From an uncultured Hyphomicrobiales bacterium (GTDB lineage Bacteria; Pseudomonadota; Alphaproteobacteria; Rhizobiales; Beijerinckiaceae): a DNA stretch of 10,129 nucleotides. Where the stretch lies: assembly GCA_903918155.1 (NCBI GenBank), contig CAIXDD010000498.1:1-10129 (forward strand). Reading direction: 5' to 3'. The notes under the pieces are model-generated. The model was not told the DNA's origin and did not search any database. It worked only from the letters and a program-made list of their open reading frames with translations. Shown one piece after another: positions 1-6,272 of the stretch (its first letter is position 1; the number at the start of each line of letters is the position of its first letter). The translations under genes and the position numbers were made by a program.

Positions 1-898
1 CGAGATGAACGGCTGCGCGCGCGCGCCGGGCTTCGTGCCGGCGGGCCTGCGCCTCACGCTCAACCGCTGGATCGTCGGCGAAGTGGCGAATGCGGCCGCC
101 GACGTCACCGCCGCGCTCGAAGCCTATCGTTTCAACGACGCCGCCAATGCGGCCTATCGTTTCGTCTGGAACGTGTTCTGCGACTGGTATCTCGAACTCG
201 CCAAGCCGATCCTGCAGGCGGAGGAGGGGCCCGCCCACGATCCCGCCGCCAAGGCGGAGACGCGCGCCGTCGCAGCCTGGGTGATCGACGAGATCGCCAA
301 GATCCTGCATCCCTTCATGCCTTTCCTCACCGAGGAATTGTGGGCGATCAAGGGCGCGGAGGGGCCCGCGCGCGAAGGCCCGCTCGCGCTCGCCGCTTGG
401 CCCGCGCACGCCGGCCTTCAGGACGCGGAGGCGGAGGCGGAGATCGGCCTCGTGGTGGATCTGGTGTCGGAAATCCGCTCCGTGCGTTCAGAGATGAACG
501 TGCCGGCCTCGGCGCTGATGGAGCTGGCCGTCGTGGGGTCGGACGCGCAATTGCGCACGCGCCTCATGCCGTGGCTGGAGACGATCAAGCGGCTGGCGCG
601 CCTGTCGGATGTGTCCTTCGCGCTTCAGGCGCCGCCGGAATCCGCGCAGATGGTCGTGCGCGGCGCGCTCGCCGCCTTGCCGCTCGCCGGCGTGGTGGAC
701 GTGGGCACCGAACGCGCGCGCCTCGCCAAGGAGATCGGCAAGGAGGAGAAGGACGTCGCGAAGGTCGAGGCGAAACTCGGCAATGCCGATTTCATCGCCC
801 GCGCGCCCGAAGACGTGGTCGAGGAGAACCGCGAACGCCGGCAAGTCGCGCTCGACCGCATCGCGCGCATGAAGGCCGCGCTCGAACGATTGGGCTGA
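1..898 (+). CDS. valS: Valyl-tRNA synthetase, C-terminal part (5' end outside window)
   Basis: Cytoplasmic class I aminoacyl-tRNA synthetase that charges tRNA-Val with valine. Only about the last 298 residues are here. The frame is open to the left edge: the codon before the ATG at position 5 is GAG, giving EMNGC as in the interior of alphaproteobacterial ValS, so that ATG is not the start. The visible part begins in the anticodon-binding helical domain (NRWIVGE, then YRFVWNVFCDWYLELAKP, then HPFMPFLTEELW at about residues 101-112 counted from that ATG). It ends in the Lys/Glu/Arg-rich coiled-coil tRNA-binding arm typical of ValS (about 232-297, starting GTERARLAKE). The catalytic HIGH and KMSKS regions are off-window. 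The stop is followed at once by a hairpin and the convergent phrB. No damage is visible in the part present. Identification is secure. Confidence 0.97.
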   Translation, partial: EMNGCARAPGFVPAGLRLTLNRWIVGEVANAAADVTAALEAYRFNDAANAAYRFVWNVFCDWYLELAKPILQAEEGPAHDPAAKAETRAVAAWVIDEIAKILHPFMPFLTEELWAIKGAEGPAREGPLALAAWPAHAGLQDAEAEAEIGLVVDLVSEIRSVRSEMNVPASALMELAVVGSDAQLRTRLMPWLETIKRLARLSDVSFALQAPPESAQMVVRGALAALPLAGVVDVGTERARLAKEIGKEEKDVAKVEAKLGNADFIARAPEDVVEENRERRQVALDRIARMKAALERLG

Positions 899-916
899 GC
901 GCGCCCGAAGGCGCGC
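899..916. terminator. Short GC hairpin between convergent valS and phrB
   Basis: A perfect 7-bp inverted repeat (GCGCGCC / GGCGCGC) with a CGAA tetraloop begins at the base after the valS stop and fills almost all of the 21-bp gap before the phrB stop. Its position and symmetry fit a bidirectional transcription end. Neither strand has a T-tract after the stem, so it is not a canonical intrinsic terminator. In such GC-rich DNA a short GCGC stem can also arise by chance. Confidence 0.4.
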
Positions 917-919
917 CGC

Positions 920-2374
920 TCACGTCAGCGTCGAGAAGGCGGCGAGCGCCCGGTCGCGCGCGCTCGCATGGTCCACGATGGGCGCGGGATAGGTCGCGCC
1001 GAGCGTCACGCCGGCGGCCGCGAGGATCTCTGTGGGCGCGAGCCACGGCGTGTGGATGAATTTCTTCGGCACGCGCGCAAGCTCGGGCACATGGGCGCGC
1101 ACGTAATCGCCTTCGGGATCGAATTTCTCGCCCTGAATCATCGGATTGAAAATGCGGAAATAGGGCGCCGCATCCGCGCCGCTGCCCGCCACCCATTGCC
1201 AGCTCGCGGGATTATTCGCCGGATCCGCGTCGCACAACGTGTCCCAGAACCATTCCTCGCCCACGCGCCAGTCGACGAGAAGATGTTTGACGAGGAACGA
1301 GGCGACGATCATGCGCACGCGATTGTGCATGAAGCCGGTGCGCCATAATTCCCGCATGCCCGCATCGACGATGGGATAGCCGGTGCGGCCCTCGCGCCAG
1401 GCGCGCAGCGTCGCCGCATCGGGCGTGCGCCACGGAAACGAGTCGAACCGGGGCTGATGATTGCGGGTGGCGAGCTGGGGATTGTGGAAGAGCAGGTGGA
1501 AGGCGAATTCGCGCCAGCCGATCTCGGCCAAAAACTTCGTCGCGCCCTTGTTCAGGGCGGGGGTCTCCGCCTCCAGATGGCGGGTGGCCTGCAGCACGCT
1601 GCGCGGCGATATTTCGCCGAAGCGCAGATGGGGCGATAGGCGGGAGGTGGAGGGTTTGGCGGGCAGGTCGCGCTCTTGCGCATAGGCGGCCAGCCCGCCC
1701 TTGAAGAAGGCCTTGAGGCGCGCCTTGGCGCCCGCCTCGCCGGGCGTCCATTCCGCGCGCAGGCCGCCGGCCCAATCGGGCTTCGCAGGCAGGAGCCGCA
1801 GGCTGTCGAGCGCGACGCGCGCGGGCGCCTTGCGGGGCCAGTCGGCCGGCTGGATCTTGCGCGGGGCGGGGATCGGCGCGCCCGTGTCGCCGAGCGCCTG
1901 ATGGGCGCGCCAGAACGGCGAATAGACGCGCATGGGCGCGCCCGCCTGCGTGGTCACCTCCCAGGGCTCGCGCAGGAGCTGGCCGTTGAAACTCTGCGCT
2001 TCGAGACCGGCTTCGAGGAGGGCGGCCTTCACGGCCTTGTCGCTCTCGATGGCGGCGGCGCCGTAGCGGCGCGTCCAATAGACCGCGGCTGCGCCCAGCG
2101 CCTGCGCGATGGCCGGCAGGTCCGCATGGTCGCCGGCGAGCAGGTCCAGCCGGCCGCCGATCTTCTCCAGCTCGGCCGAATGGGCGGCCAGCGAATGATG
2201 CAGCCACCAGCGCACGGCTCCGCCGAGGGGGCGGCCTTCCGAAGCGCCGGCGTCGTACAGATAGAGGCAGATCAGCGGACGGCCCGAGTCGAGCGCGGCG
2301 CGCAGCGCCGGCTGGTCGGTCAGGCGCAGGTCGTCACGAAACCAGACGAGGGCGGGGGCGTGCGCGGCGGGCAT
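920..2374 (-). CDS. phrB: Deoxyribodipyrimidine photolyase (class I CPD photolyase family)
   Basis: Cytoplasmic FAD flavoprotein that uses blue/near-UV light to split cyclobutane pyrimidine dimers. It has 484 residues, the usual size for the class. The N-terminal Rossmann-like antenna domain starts WFRDDLRLTD (11-20) and has YWTRRYG (99-105). The C-terminal FAD domain has TSRLSPHLRFGEISPR (243-258), WREF (287-290), GYPIVDAGMR (332-341), FMHNRVRM (348-355) and DAAPYFRIFNP (401-411). Alignment by eye to E. coli PhrB places the electron-transfer Trp triad at W315, W369 and W392, all present, with active-site E284 and W287 also kept. That pattern supports a working photolyase, although a cryptochrome role cannot be excluded. 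The ATG at 2374 has an AGGA about 7 nt upstream. The gene follows the LVIVD gene on the same strand after 59 bp and may be co-transcribed with it. I see no clear promoter or SOS-type box in that gap. Confidence 0.95.
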   Translation of the reverse strand: MPAAHAPALVWFRDDLRLTDQPALRAALDSGRPLICLYLYDAGASEGRPLGGAVRWWLHHSLAAHSAELEKIGGRLDLLAGDHADLPAIAQALGAAAVYWTRRYGAAAIESDKAVKAALLEAGLEAQSFNGQLLREPWEVTTQAGAPMRVYSPFWRAHQALGDTGAPIPAPRKIQPADWPRKAPARVALDSLRLLPAKPDWAGGLRAEWTPGEAGAKARLKAFFKGGLAAYAQERDLPAKPSTSRLSPHLRFGEISPRSVLQATRHLEAETPALNKGATKFLAEIGWREFAFHLLFHNPQLATRNHQPRFDSFPWRTPDAATLRAWREGRTGYPIVDAGMRELWRTGFMHNRVRMIVASFLVKHLLVDWRVGEEWFWDTLCDADPANNPASWQWVAGSGADAAPYFRIFNPMIQGEKFDPEGDYVRAHVPELARVPKKFIHTPWLAPTEILAAAGVTLGATYPAPIVDHASARDRALAAFSTLT

Positions 2375-2433
2375 GGGTCATCCTTCACAAAACTCAGAAG
2401 GTTTACGCATGCGCCGCCGCGCTGGATGCGGCC

Positions 2434-3558
2434 TCAGAGGGTCAGTTCGAGGATCTCCACGCCGCGGATGCGGTCGATGAGATAGACCAGCCCGCGGCTG
2501 TCGATGGTCACGTCGTTGGAGGAGGCCCGCTCCTGCCCCGGCGCGGGATCGGGCAGGAAATGGGCGACCCGCTTGGGCGCGAAGGGGTCCGCCACGTCGA
2601 ACACCTGCAGGCCCTGCGCGAACCAGGCGAAGGGGAGGATCGTGCCGTTGAACCGCTCCGAGGGCTGGTGGCAGCCCGTCATCTTCGGCTGGGTCGCGCC
2701 GTCCGCGTCGAGGCCGGGCACGTTGATCGTGGCGATGGGCGTGGGGAGGCTCTCGACGGAAATGTCATAGACCCAGGCGAAGGCGGGCGCGGAGGGGCGC
2801 AATTGGGCCACGTCCTCGTCGGCCACCACCATGATGTCGCGCCCCTTCAGCTTCTGCGGAATCACCAGACAGGTGTGGGTGGGATGGGGAAAGGCGGGAC
2901 TGCGCCGGTCATGGCCCACCATTTTGGGCTTCGACAGGTCCGAAATGTCGAGAATGTAGAAGCCGTGGTGCCAATAGCTCACATAGAGCCGGTCGCCCAT
3001 GCGCAGCGGATGGTGGCATTTCGGCGTGACGAAATCGTCCCAGGGATAGACCTCGCCGCCCGCCTTCCACTGGCCGGGGATCCACCAGCGCGAGACTTCG
3101 CGCGGGCGGGCGGGGTCGATGAGATCGAGAATGACGACGATATAGCCCACATAGCCTTCCGCCGTCGCCGACACATAGGCGTAGCGCCCGTCGAAATCAT
3201 AGCGATGCACGCCCGCGCCGCCGGTCTCCCATTTCGTGATGAGCCGGGGCGCGGACGGGTTGGCGACGTCATAAATCGTAAGGCCGCCGGAGAAGCCCGC
3301 GCCGGCGTCGGCGCCGTTCGTCTCGTGATTGACGATCATCACGCCGTTGCGCGCGCGCACCTTGTGCGAATGCCAGCCCTCCGGCATCTCCAGACGCGCG
3401 AGCTGACGCGGCTTTGAGGGATCGGAGACGTCATAGAGGCTCGTGCCGCCGGGCGCGCGCATATGGCCGACGAAGAGCACGTCGCCCTCCACCCACACCT
3501 GCCCGCCGCCGGGGCAATCGATCTGTCCCACACGCTTGACGTTCCAGCCCTCGGCCAT
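2434..3558 (-). CDS. LVIVD-repeat beta-propeller protein, cytosolic, function unknown
   Basis: This 374-residue protein is built of repeated beta-propeller blades of the LVIVD type: LYDVSDPSKP (41-50), TIYDVANPSAP (94-104), VILDLIDPARP (142-152), YILDISDLSKP (201-211), WVYDIS (262-267), VFDVADPFAP (319-328) and VEILEL at the end. No signal peptide or membrane segment is visible, so it should be cytosolic. His/Cys motifs stand out: HSHK (63-66), GVHRYD (116-121), CHHP (181-184), WHHGF (196-200), HPTHTC (225-230) and GCHQPSE (295-301). I infer that some could line a metal site at the propeller axis; this is unproven. The start is set by a GGAGGA 7 nt before the ATG at 3558. The reading frame stays open far upstream through the opposite gene, but that extension is noise. 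It is divergent from a TctC solute-binding gene and precedes phrB. The protein resembles uncharacterised proteins I recall from Bradyrhizobium and Burkholderiales; I assign no enzyme activity. Confidence 0.85.
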   Translation of the reverse strand: MAEGWNVKRVGQIDCPGGGQVWVEGDVLFVGHMRAPGGTSLYDVSDPSKPRQLARLEMPEGWHSHKVRARNGVMIVNHETNGADAGAGFSGGLTIYDVANPSAPRLITKWETGGAGVHRYDFDGRYAYVSATAEGYVGYIVVILDLIDPARPREVSRWWIPGQWKAGGEVYPWDDFVTPKCHHPLRMGDRLYVSYWHHGFYILDISDLSKPKMVGHDRRSPAFPHPTHTCLVIPQKLKGRDIMVVADEDVAQLRPSAPAFAWVYDISVESLPTPIATINVPGLDADGATQPKMTGCHQPSERFNGTILPFAWFAQGLQVFDVADPFAPKRVAHFLPDPAPGQERASSNDVTIDSRGLVYLIDRIRGVEILELTL

Positions 3559-3565
3559 CTGCGAT

Positions 3566-3571
3566 TCCTCC
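3566..3571 (-). promoter_or_regulatory. Ribosome binding site of the LVIVD gene
   Basis: On the minus strand this reads GGAGGA, 7 nt before the ATG at 3558. It is the strongest Shine-Dalgarno match near any in-frame start and fixes the 374-residue product. An in-frame ATG further upstream, at about 3594, would place this site inside the coding sequence. Confidence 0.8.
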
Positions 3572-3693
3572 GATTTTGCGTCACGATAGGCCATCGGGCC
3601 CGCGCGCGCGAGGGGCGCTTGCGCGGGGCTGGACAAGCCGCGCGGGATTGGCGAACCTCGCCGCTTCACGGCGCGCGCAAGCGCCGGAGGCAG

Positions 3694-3698
3694 GGAGG
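3694..3698 (+). promoter_or_regulatory. Ribosome binding site of the TctC-family gene
   Basis: GGAGG lies 7 nt before the ATG at 3706. It decides that start over in-frame starts up to 243 bp further upstream, which would add an unrelated low-complexity stretch in front of the signal peptide. Confidence 0.85.
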
Positions 3699-3705
3699 AG
3701 CGGAC

Positions 3706-4695
3706 ATGATCAGCAGGCGCGGTCTCATTCAATCGGGCGCAGGCGGCGTCCTCGGCGCGGCCTTGGGCCCGGTCACCGTCTTCGGTCAATCGGCCGCCGC
3801 CTATCCCGACAAGCCCATCCATTCGATCTGCATGTTTCCGCCGGGGTCCGGCGCCGACGTGACCGTGCGTTTCTTCGCCAAGAAACTGAGCGACGTCGCG
3901 GGCAAGCCGGTGGTGGTGGAGAATCGCGCCGGCGCTTTCGGCAATATCGCCTCCGAGGCGGTCGCCCGCGCCAAGCCCGACGGCTATACGATCTATATCG
4001 CGCCGGGATCGTCCGTTCTGGCGGCGGCGAAACATCTGTTCAACAAATTGCCCTTCGATCCGGTGGCGGATTTCGAACATGTCACCACGCTGGCGCGCCT
4101 GCCGTTCCTGCTGCTCGTGCGCGGCGACGGGCCTTACAAGAGCGTCGCAGATCTCACCGCCGACCTGAAGCAGAAGGGCGACAAGGCCTCCTACGGCTCC
4201 GTCGCCAATACGGGCCTTGTGAGCAGCGAGCTGTACAAGGCCGCCTTCGGGCTGAAGACCGTCGAGATCAAATACAAGGATCCGCAGACGATGCTCAACG
4301 ACCTGATCGGCGGCAATCTCGCCTTCGTGCATCTGGATCCCACCAGCGGCTTGGGCCAGCTGAAATCGGGCAAGGTGCGCGCGCTCGCCTCCAGCGCTGC
4401 GGAGCGCATGAAAGCGCTGCCCGACGTGCCCAGCGCGGCGGAGGCGGGCATCGCCAATTCTGATCTGACCGCCTGGTGGTCGGTGCACACGCCCGCCAAG
4501 ACCGATCCGGCGATCCTCGCCAAGCTGGAAGGCTGGTTCAACGCCATCGCGCCGCAGCCCGACGTGGTGAAATTCCTCGCCGACATCGGCGTGGATTCCT
4601 ATCCTGGCGATTCCGCGAAGGTGAAAAAGCTGCTCGCCGACGACATCGCGGCGTGGGGCCGCTATGTCGAGCTGGCCAAGATCGAGAAGCTCTGA
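3706..4695 (+). CDS. Tripartite tricarboxylate transporter (Bug/TctC) periplasmic substrate-binding protein
   Basis: A 329-residue extracytoplasmic solute receptor of the Bug/TctC family, whose known members bind carboxylates and related small acids. The N-terminus has a twin-arginine motif, SRRGLI (3-8), then a hydrophobic stretch and a likely signal peptidase site at AAA (30-32), so export by Tat is expected. The mature protein begins YPDKPI. It then shows the family's first ligand loop, FPPGSGADVTVR (44-55), in place of the common FPPGGxxD form, and VVENRAGAFGNIA (70-82), PDGYT (91-95) and LPDVPSAAEAG (238-248). Length is normal. No TctA or TctB membrane subunit is encoded nearby, so it is an orphan receptor, as is common for this family. 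Ligand cannot be predicted. It converges on trpE with a hairpin between. The divergent LVIVD gene may share its regulation. Confidence 0.93.
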   Translation: MISRRGLIQSGAGGVLGAALGPVTVFGQSAAAYPDKPIHSICMFPPGSGADVTVRFFAKKLSDVAGKPVVVENRAGAFGNIASEAVARAKPDGYTIYIAPGSSVLAAAKHLFNKLPFDPVADFEHVTTLARLPFLLLVRGDGPYKSVADLTADLKQKGDKASYGSVANTGLVSSELYKAAFGLKTVEIKYKDPQTMLNDLIGGNLAFVHLDPTSGLGQLKSGKVRALASSAAERMKALPDVPSAAEAGIANSDLTAWWSVHTPAKTDPAILAKLEGWFNAIAPQPDVVKFLADIGVDSYPGDSAKVKKLLADDIAAWGRYVELAKIEKL

Positions 4696-4703
4696 GAACT
4701 GGC

Positions 4704-4738
4704 GCGGGAGCGCGCGCGCAAAGGCGCGCGTTTCCCGC
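4704..4738. terminator. Hairpin between convergent tctC-like gene and trpE
   Basis: The outer stem GCGGGA (4704-4709) pairs with TCCCGC (4733-4738). The inner stem CGCGCGC (4713-4719) pairs with GCGCGCG (4724-4730) around an AAAG loop, with a small 3/2-nt internal loop between the stems. It fills most of the 46-bp gap between two convergent stops, which fits a two-way terminator. No terminal T-run follows on either strand, so the mechanism is uncertain. Confidence 0.55.
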
Positions 4739-4741
4739 CGT

Positions 4742-6268
4742 TCAGAACGCGCGGTTCGCGCGGGTGGCGAAACGCACGGCCTCCTCCGCCGCGCGGAAGA
4801 GAGCGGTCGCCTTGTTCACGCATTCGCGATGTTCGGAGGCGGGATCGGAATCATAGACGATTCCCGCGCCCGCCTGCGCATGCATCCGCCCGTCCTTGAT
4901 GATCGCCGTGCGCAGCACGATGCAGGTGTCCATTTCGCCCGAGATGCCGAAATAGCCGATGCAGCCGGCGTAAATGCCGCGCTTGTCGGTCTCCAGCTCG
5001 TCGATGATCTCCATCGCGCGCACTTTCGGCGCGCCCGACACAGTGCCGGCGGGAAAGCCGGCGCAGAGCGCGTCGATCACGTCGCGGCGCGGATCGAGCG
5101 CGCCCTCGACATTGGAGACGATGTGCATCACGTGGCTGTAGCGTTCGATGAAGAACTGGCCCGTGACCTCCACGCTGCCGATCTGCGCGACGCGGCCCAC
5201 GTCGTTGCGACCCAGATCGAGCAGCATCAAATGTTCCGCCCGCTCTTTCGGGTCGGCGAGCAAGTCCTGCGCGAGCGCCTCGTCCTCCGCCGGCGTCTGG
5301 CCGCGCCAGCGCGTGCCGGCGATCGGGCGGATCGTGACCTTGCCGTCGCGCACGCGCACAAGGATCTCCGGCGAGGAGCAGACGATCTGGAAGTCGCCGA
5401 AATCGAGATGGCAGAGGAAGGGCGCGGGATTCACGCGGCGCAGCGCGCGAAACAGCGAGAAGGCGGGCAAAGCGAAAGGCGCGGTGAAACGTTGCGACAG
5501 CACGACCTGAAAAATGTCGCCGGCGCGAATGTAGTCCTTCGCCTTCTCCACCATCGCAAGATAGCGCTCTTGCGGCGTGTTGGAGACGGGCGGCTGCGCC
5601 AGCGCGCCGGGCTCGACCTGCGGCGGCTGATGGGAGAGGGGCCCTTCAAGCACGCGCACGACGCGTTCGAGCCGGGCCTGCGCAGCCTCCCACGCCGCGC
5701 GCGCGCTGACGCCGGCCTGCGGGCGCACGGGCGTGACCACGCTCATTTCGTCGCGCACGGAATCGAACACGACCATCAGCGTCGGGCGGATCATGATCGC
5801 GTCGGGCACGCCGATGGGATCGTCCTTGGCCGGGGCGAGGCGCTCCATCTGGCGCACCATGTCGTAGCCCAGATAACCGAAGACGCCGGCGGCCATGGGC
5901 GGCAGGCCCGTCTGCGCGTCGATGCGGCTTTCGGCGATGAAGGCGCGCAGCGCGTCGAGCGGCGCGCCGGGGCAGGGAACGAAGGCGTCGGGCTGCGTCA
6001 GCGCGGCGCGGTTGATCTCGCTGGATGCGCCCTGCGCGCGCCAGATCGCGTCGGGCTCCATGCCGATCATGGAATAGCGCCCGCGCGCGGCGCCGCCCTC
6101 CACCGATTCCAGCAGGAACGTATGGGCCGGCCGCGCCGCCGACAATTTGAGATAAGCGGAGACCGGCGTTTCGAGATCGGCCACGAGCGTCGCGCTGACG
6201 AGGCGCGGGCTTCCCCCGTCATAGGCCTGCGCGAAGTCCTCGAAAGCGATGCCGGTCATGGAACGCAT
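4742..6268 (-). CDS. trpE: Anthranilate synthase component I
   Basis: Large subunit of anthranilate synthase. It converts chorismate to anthranilate with ammonia supplied by the TrpG glutamine amidotransferase, the first step of tryptophan synthesis. At 508 residues it is a stand-alone TrpE without a fused TrpG domain. The N-terminal part carries the Trp feedback site LLESVEGG (52-59) followed by GRYS (63-66), so allosteric inhibition by tryptophan is expected. The chorismate-binding domain has GDIFQVVLSQR (250-260), RPIAGTRWRG (314-323), LLDLGRNDVGRV (349-360), GTVSGAPKVRAME (408-420) and GAGIVYDSDP (467-476). All look intact. The start is either ATG 6268 (chosen; 4 nt after the ppiD stop) or ATG 6259, three codons in; neither has a strong Shine-Dalgarno, which fits translational coupling to ppiD. 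No trpG, trpD or trpC follows: the next gene is convergent and unrelated. There is no room for a leader-peptide attenuator directly upstream. Confidence 0.97.
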   Translation of the reverse strand: MRSMTGIAFEDFAQAYDGGSPRLVSATLVADLETPVSAYLKLSAARPAHTFLLESVEGGAARGRYSMIGMEPDAIWRAQGASSEINRAALTQPDAFVPCPGAPLDALRAFIAESRIDAQTGLPPMAAGVFGYLGYDMVRQMERLAPAKDDPIGVPDAIMIRPTLMVVFDSVRDEMSVVTPVRPQAGVSARAAWEAAQARLERVVRVLEGPLSHQPPQVEPGALAQPPVSNTPQERYLAMVEKAKDYIRAGDIFQVVLSQRFTAPFALPAFSLFRALRRVNPAPFLCHLDFGDFQIVCSSPEILVRVRDGKVTIRPIAGTRWRGQTPAEDEALAQDLLADPKERAEHLMLLDLGRNDVGRVAQIGSVEVTGQFFIERYSHVMHIVSNVEGALDPRRDVIDALCAGFPAGTVSGAPKVRAMEIIDELETDKRGIYAGCIGYFGISGEMDTCIVLRTAIIKDGRMHAQAGAGIVYDSDPASEHRECVNKATALFRAAEEAVRFATRANRAF

Positions 6269-6272
6269 CCGC

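Larger units (their letters stand above)
3559..3705. promoter_or_regulatory. Divergent intergenic region between the LVIVD gene and tctC-like gene
   Basis: These 147 bp separate two start codons on opposite strands, so promoters for both genes should lie here or just inside the genes. I looked for -35/-10 pairs on both strands and found none that is convincing. An 8-bp inverted repeat, CCCGCGCG (3599-3606) with CGCGCGGG (3637-3644), spans the middle, but it is low-complexity GC sequence and weak evidence for an operator. Good Shine-Dalgarno sequences mark both ends. Confidence 0.45.

Noticed and set aside
2382..2401. CCTTC/GAAGG inverted repeat that could hide the phrB ribosome binding site.
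   Set aside because: Only 5 bp with a 10-nt loop; too weak to call a regulatory structure.
1676..2485. 269-residue plus-strand frame opposite phrB.
   Set aside because: Antisense shadow of the well-conserved photolyase N-terminal domain; it also crosses the phrB/LVIVD gap without any conserved feature.
3599..3644. 8-bp GC inverted repeat in the LVIVD/TctC spacer as an operator.
   Set aside because: Made only of alternating CG sequence, which is abundant throughout this window; symmetry here carries little information.
3559..4488. Open frame extending the LVIVD protein by 310 residues at its N-terminus, antisense to the TctC gene.
   Set aside because: The extension is low-complexity and has no recognisable domain. 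It lies opposite a clear TctC protein, and a strong GGAGGA fits the internal ATG at 3558.
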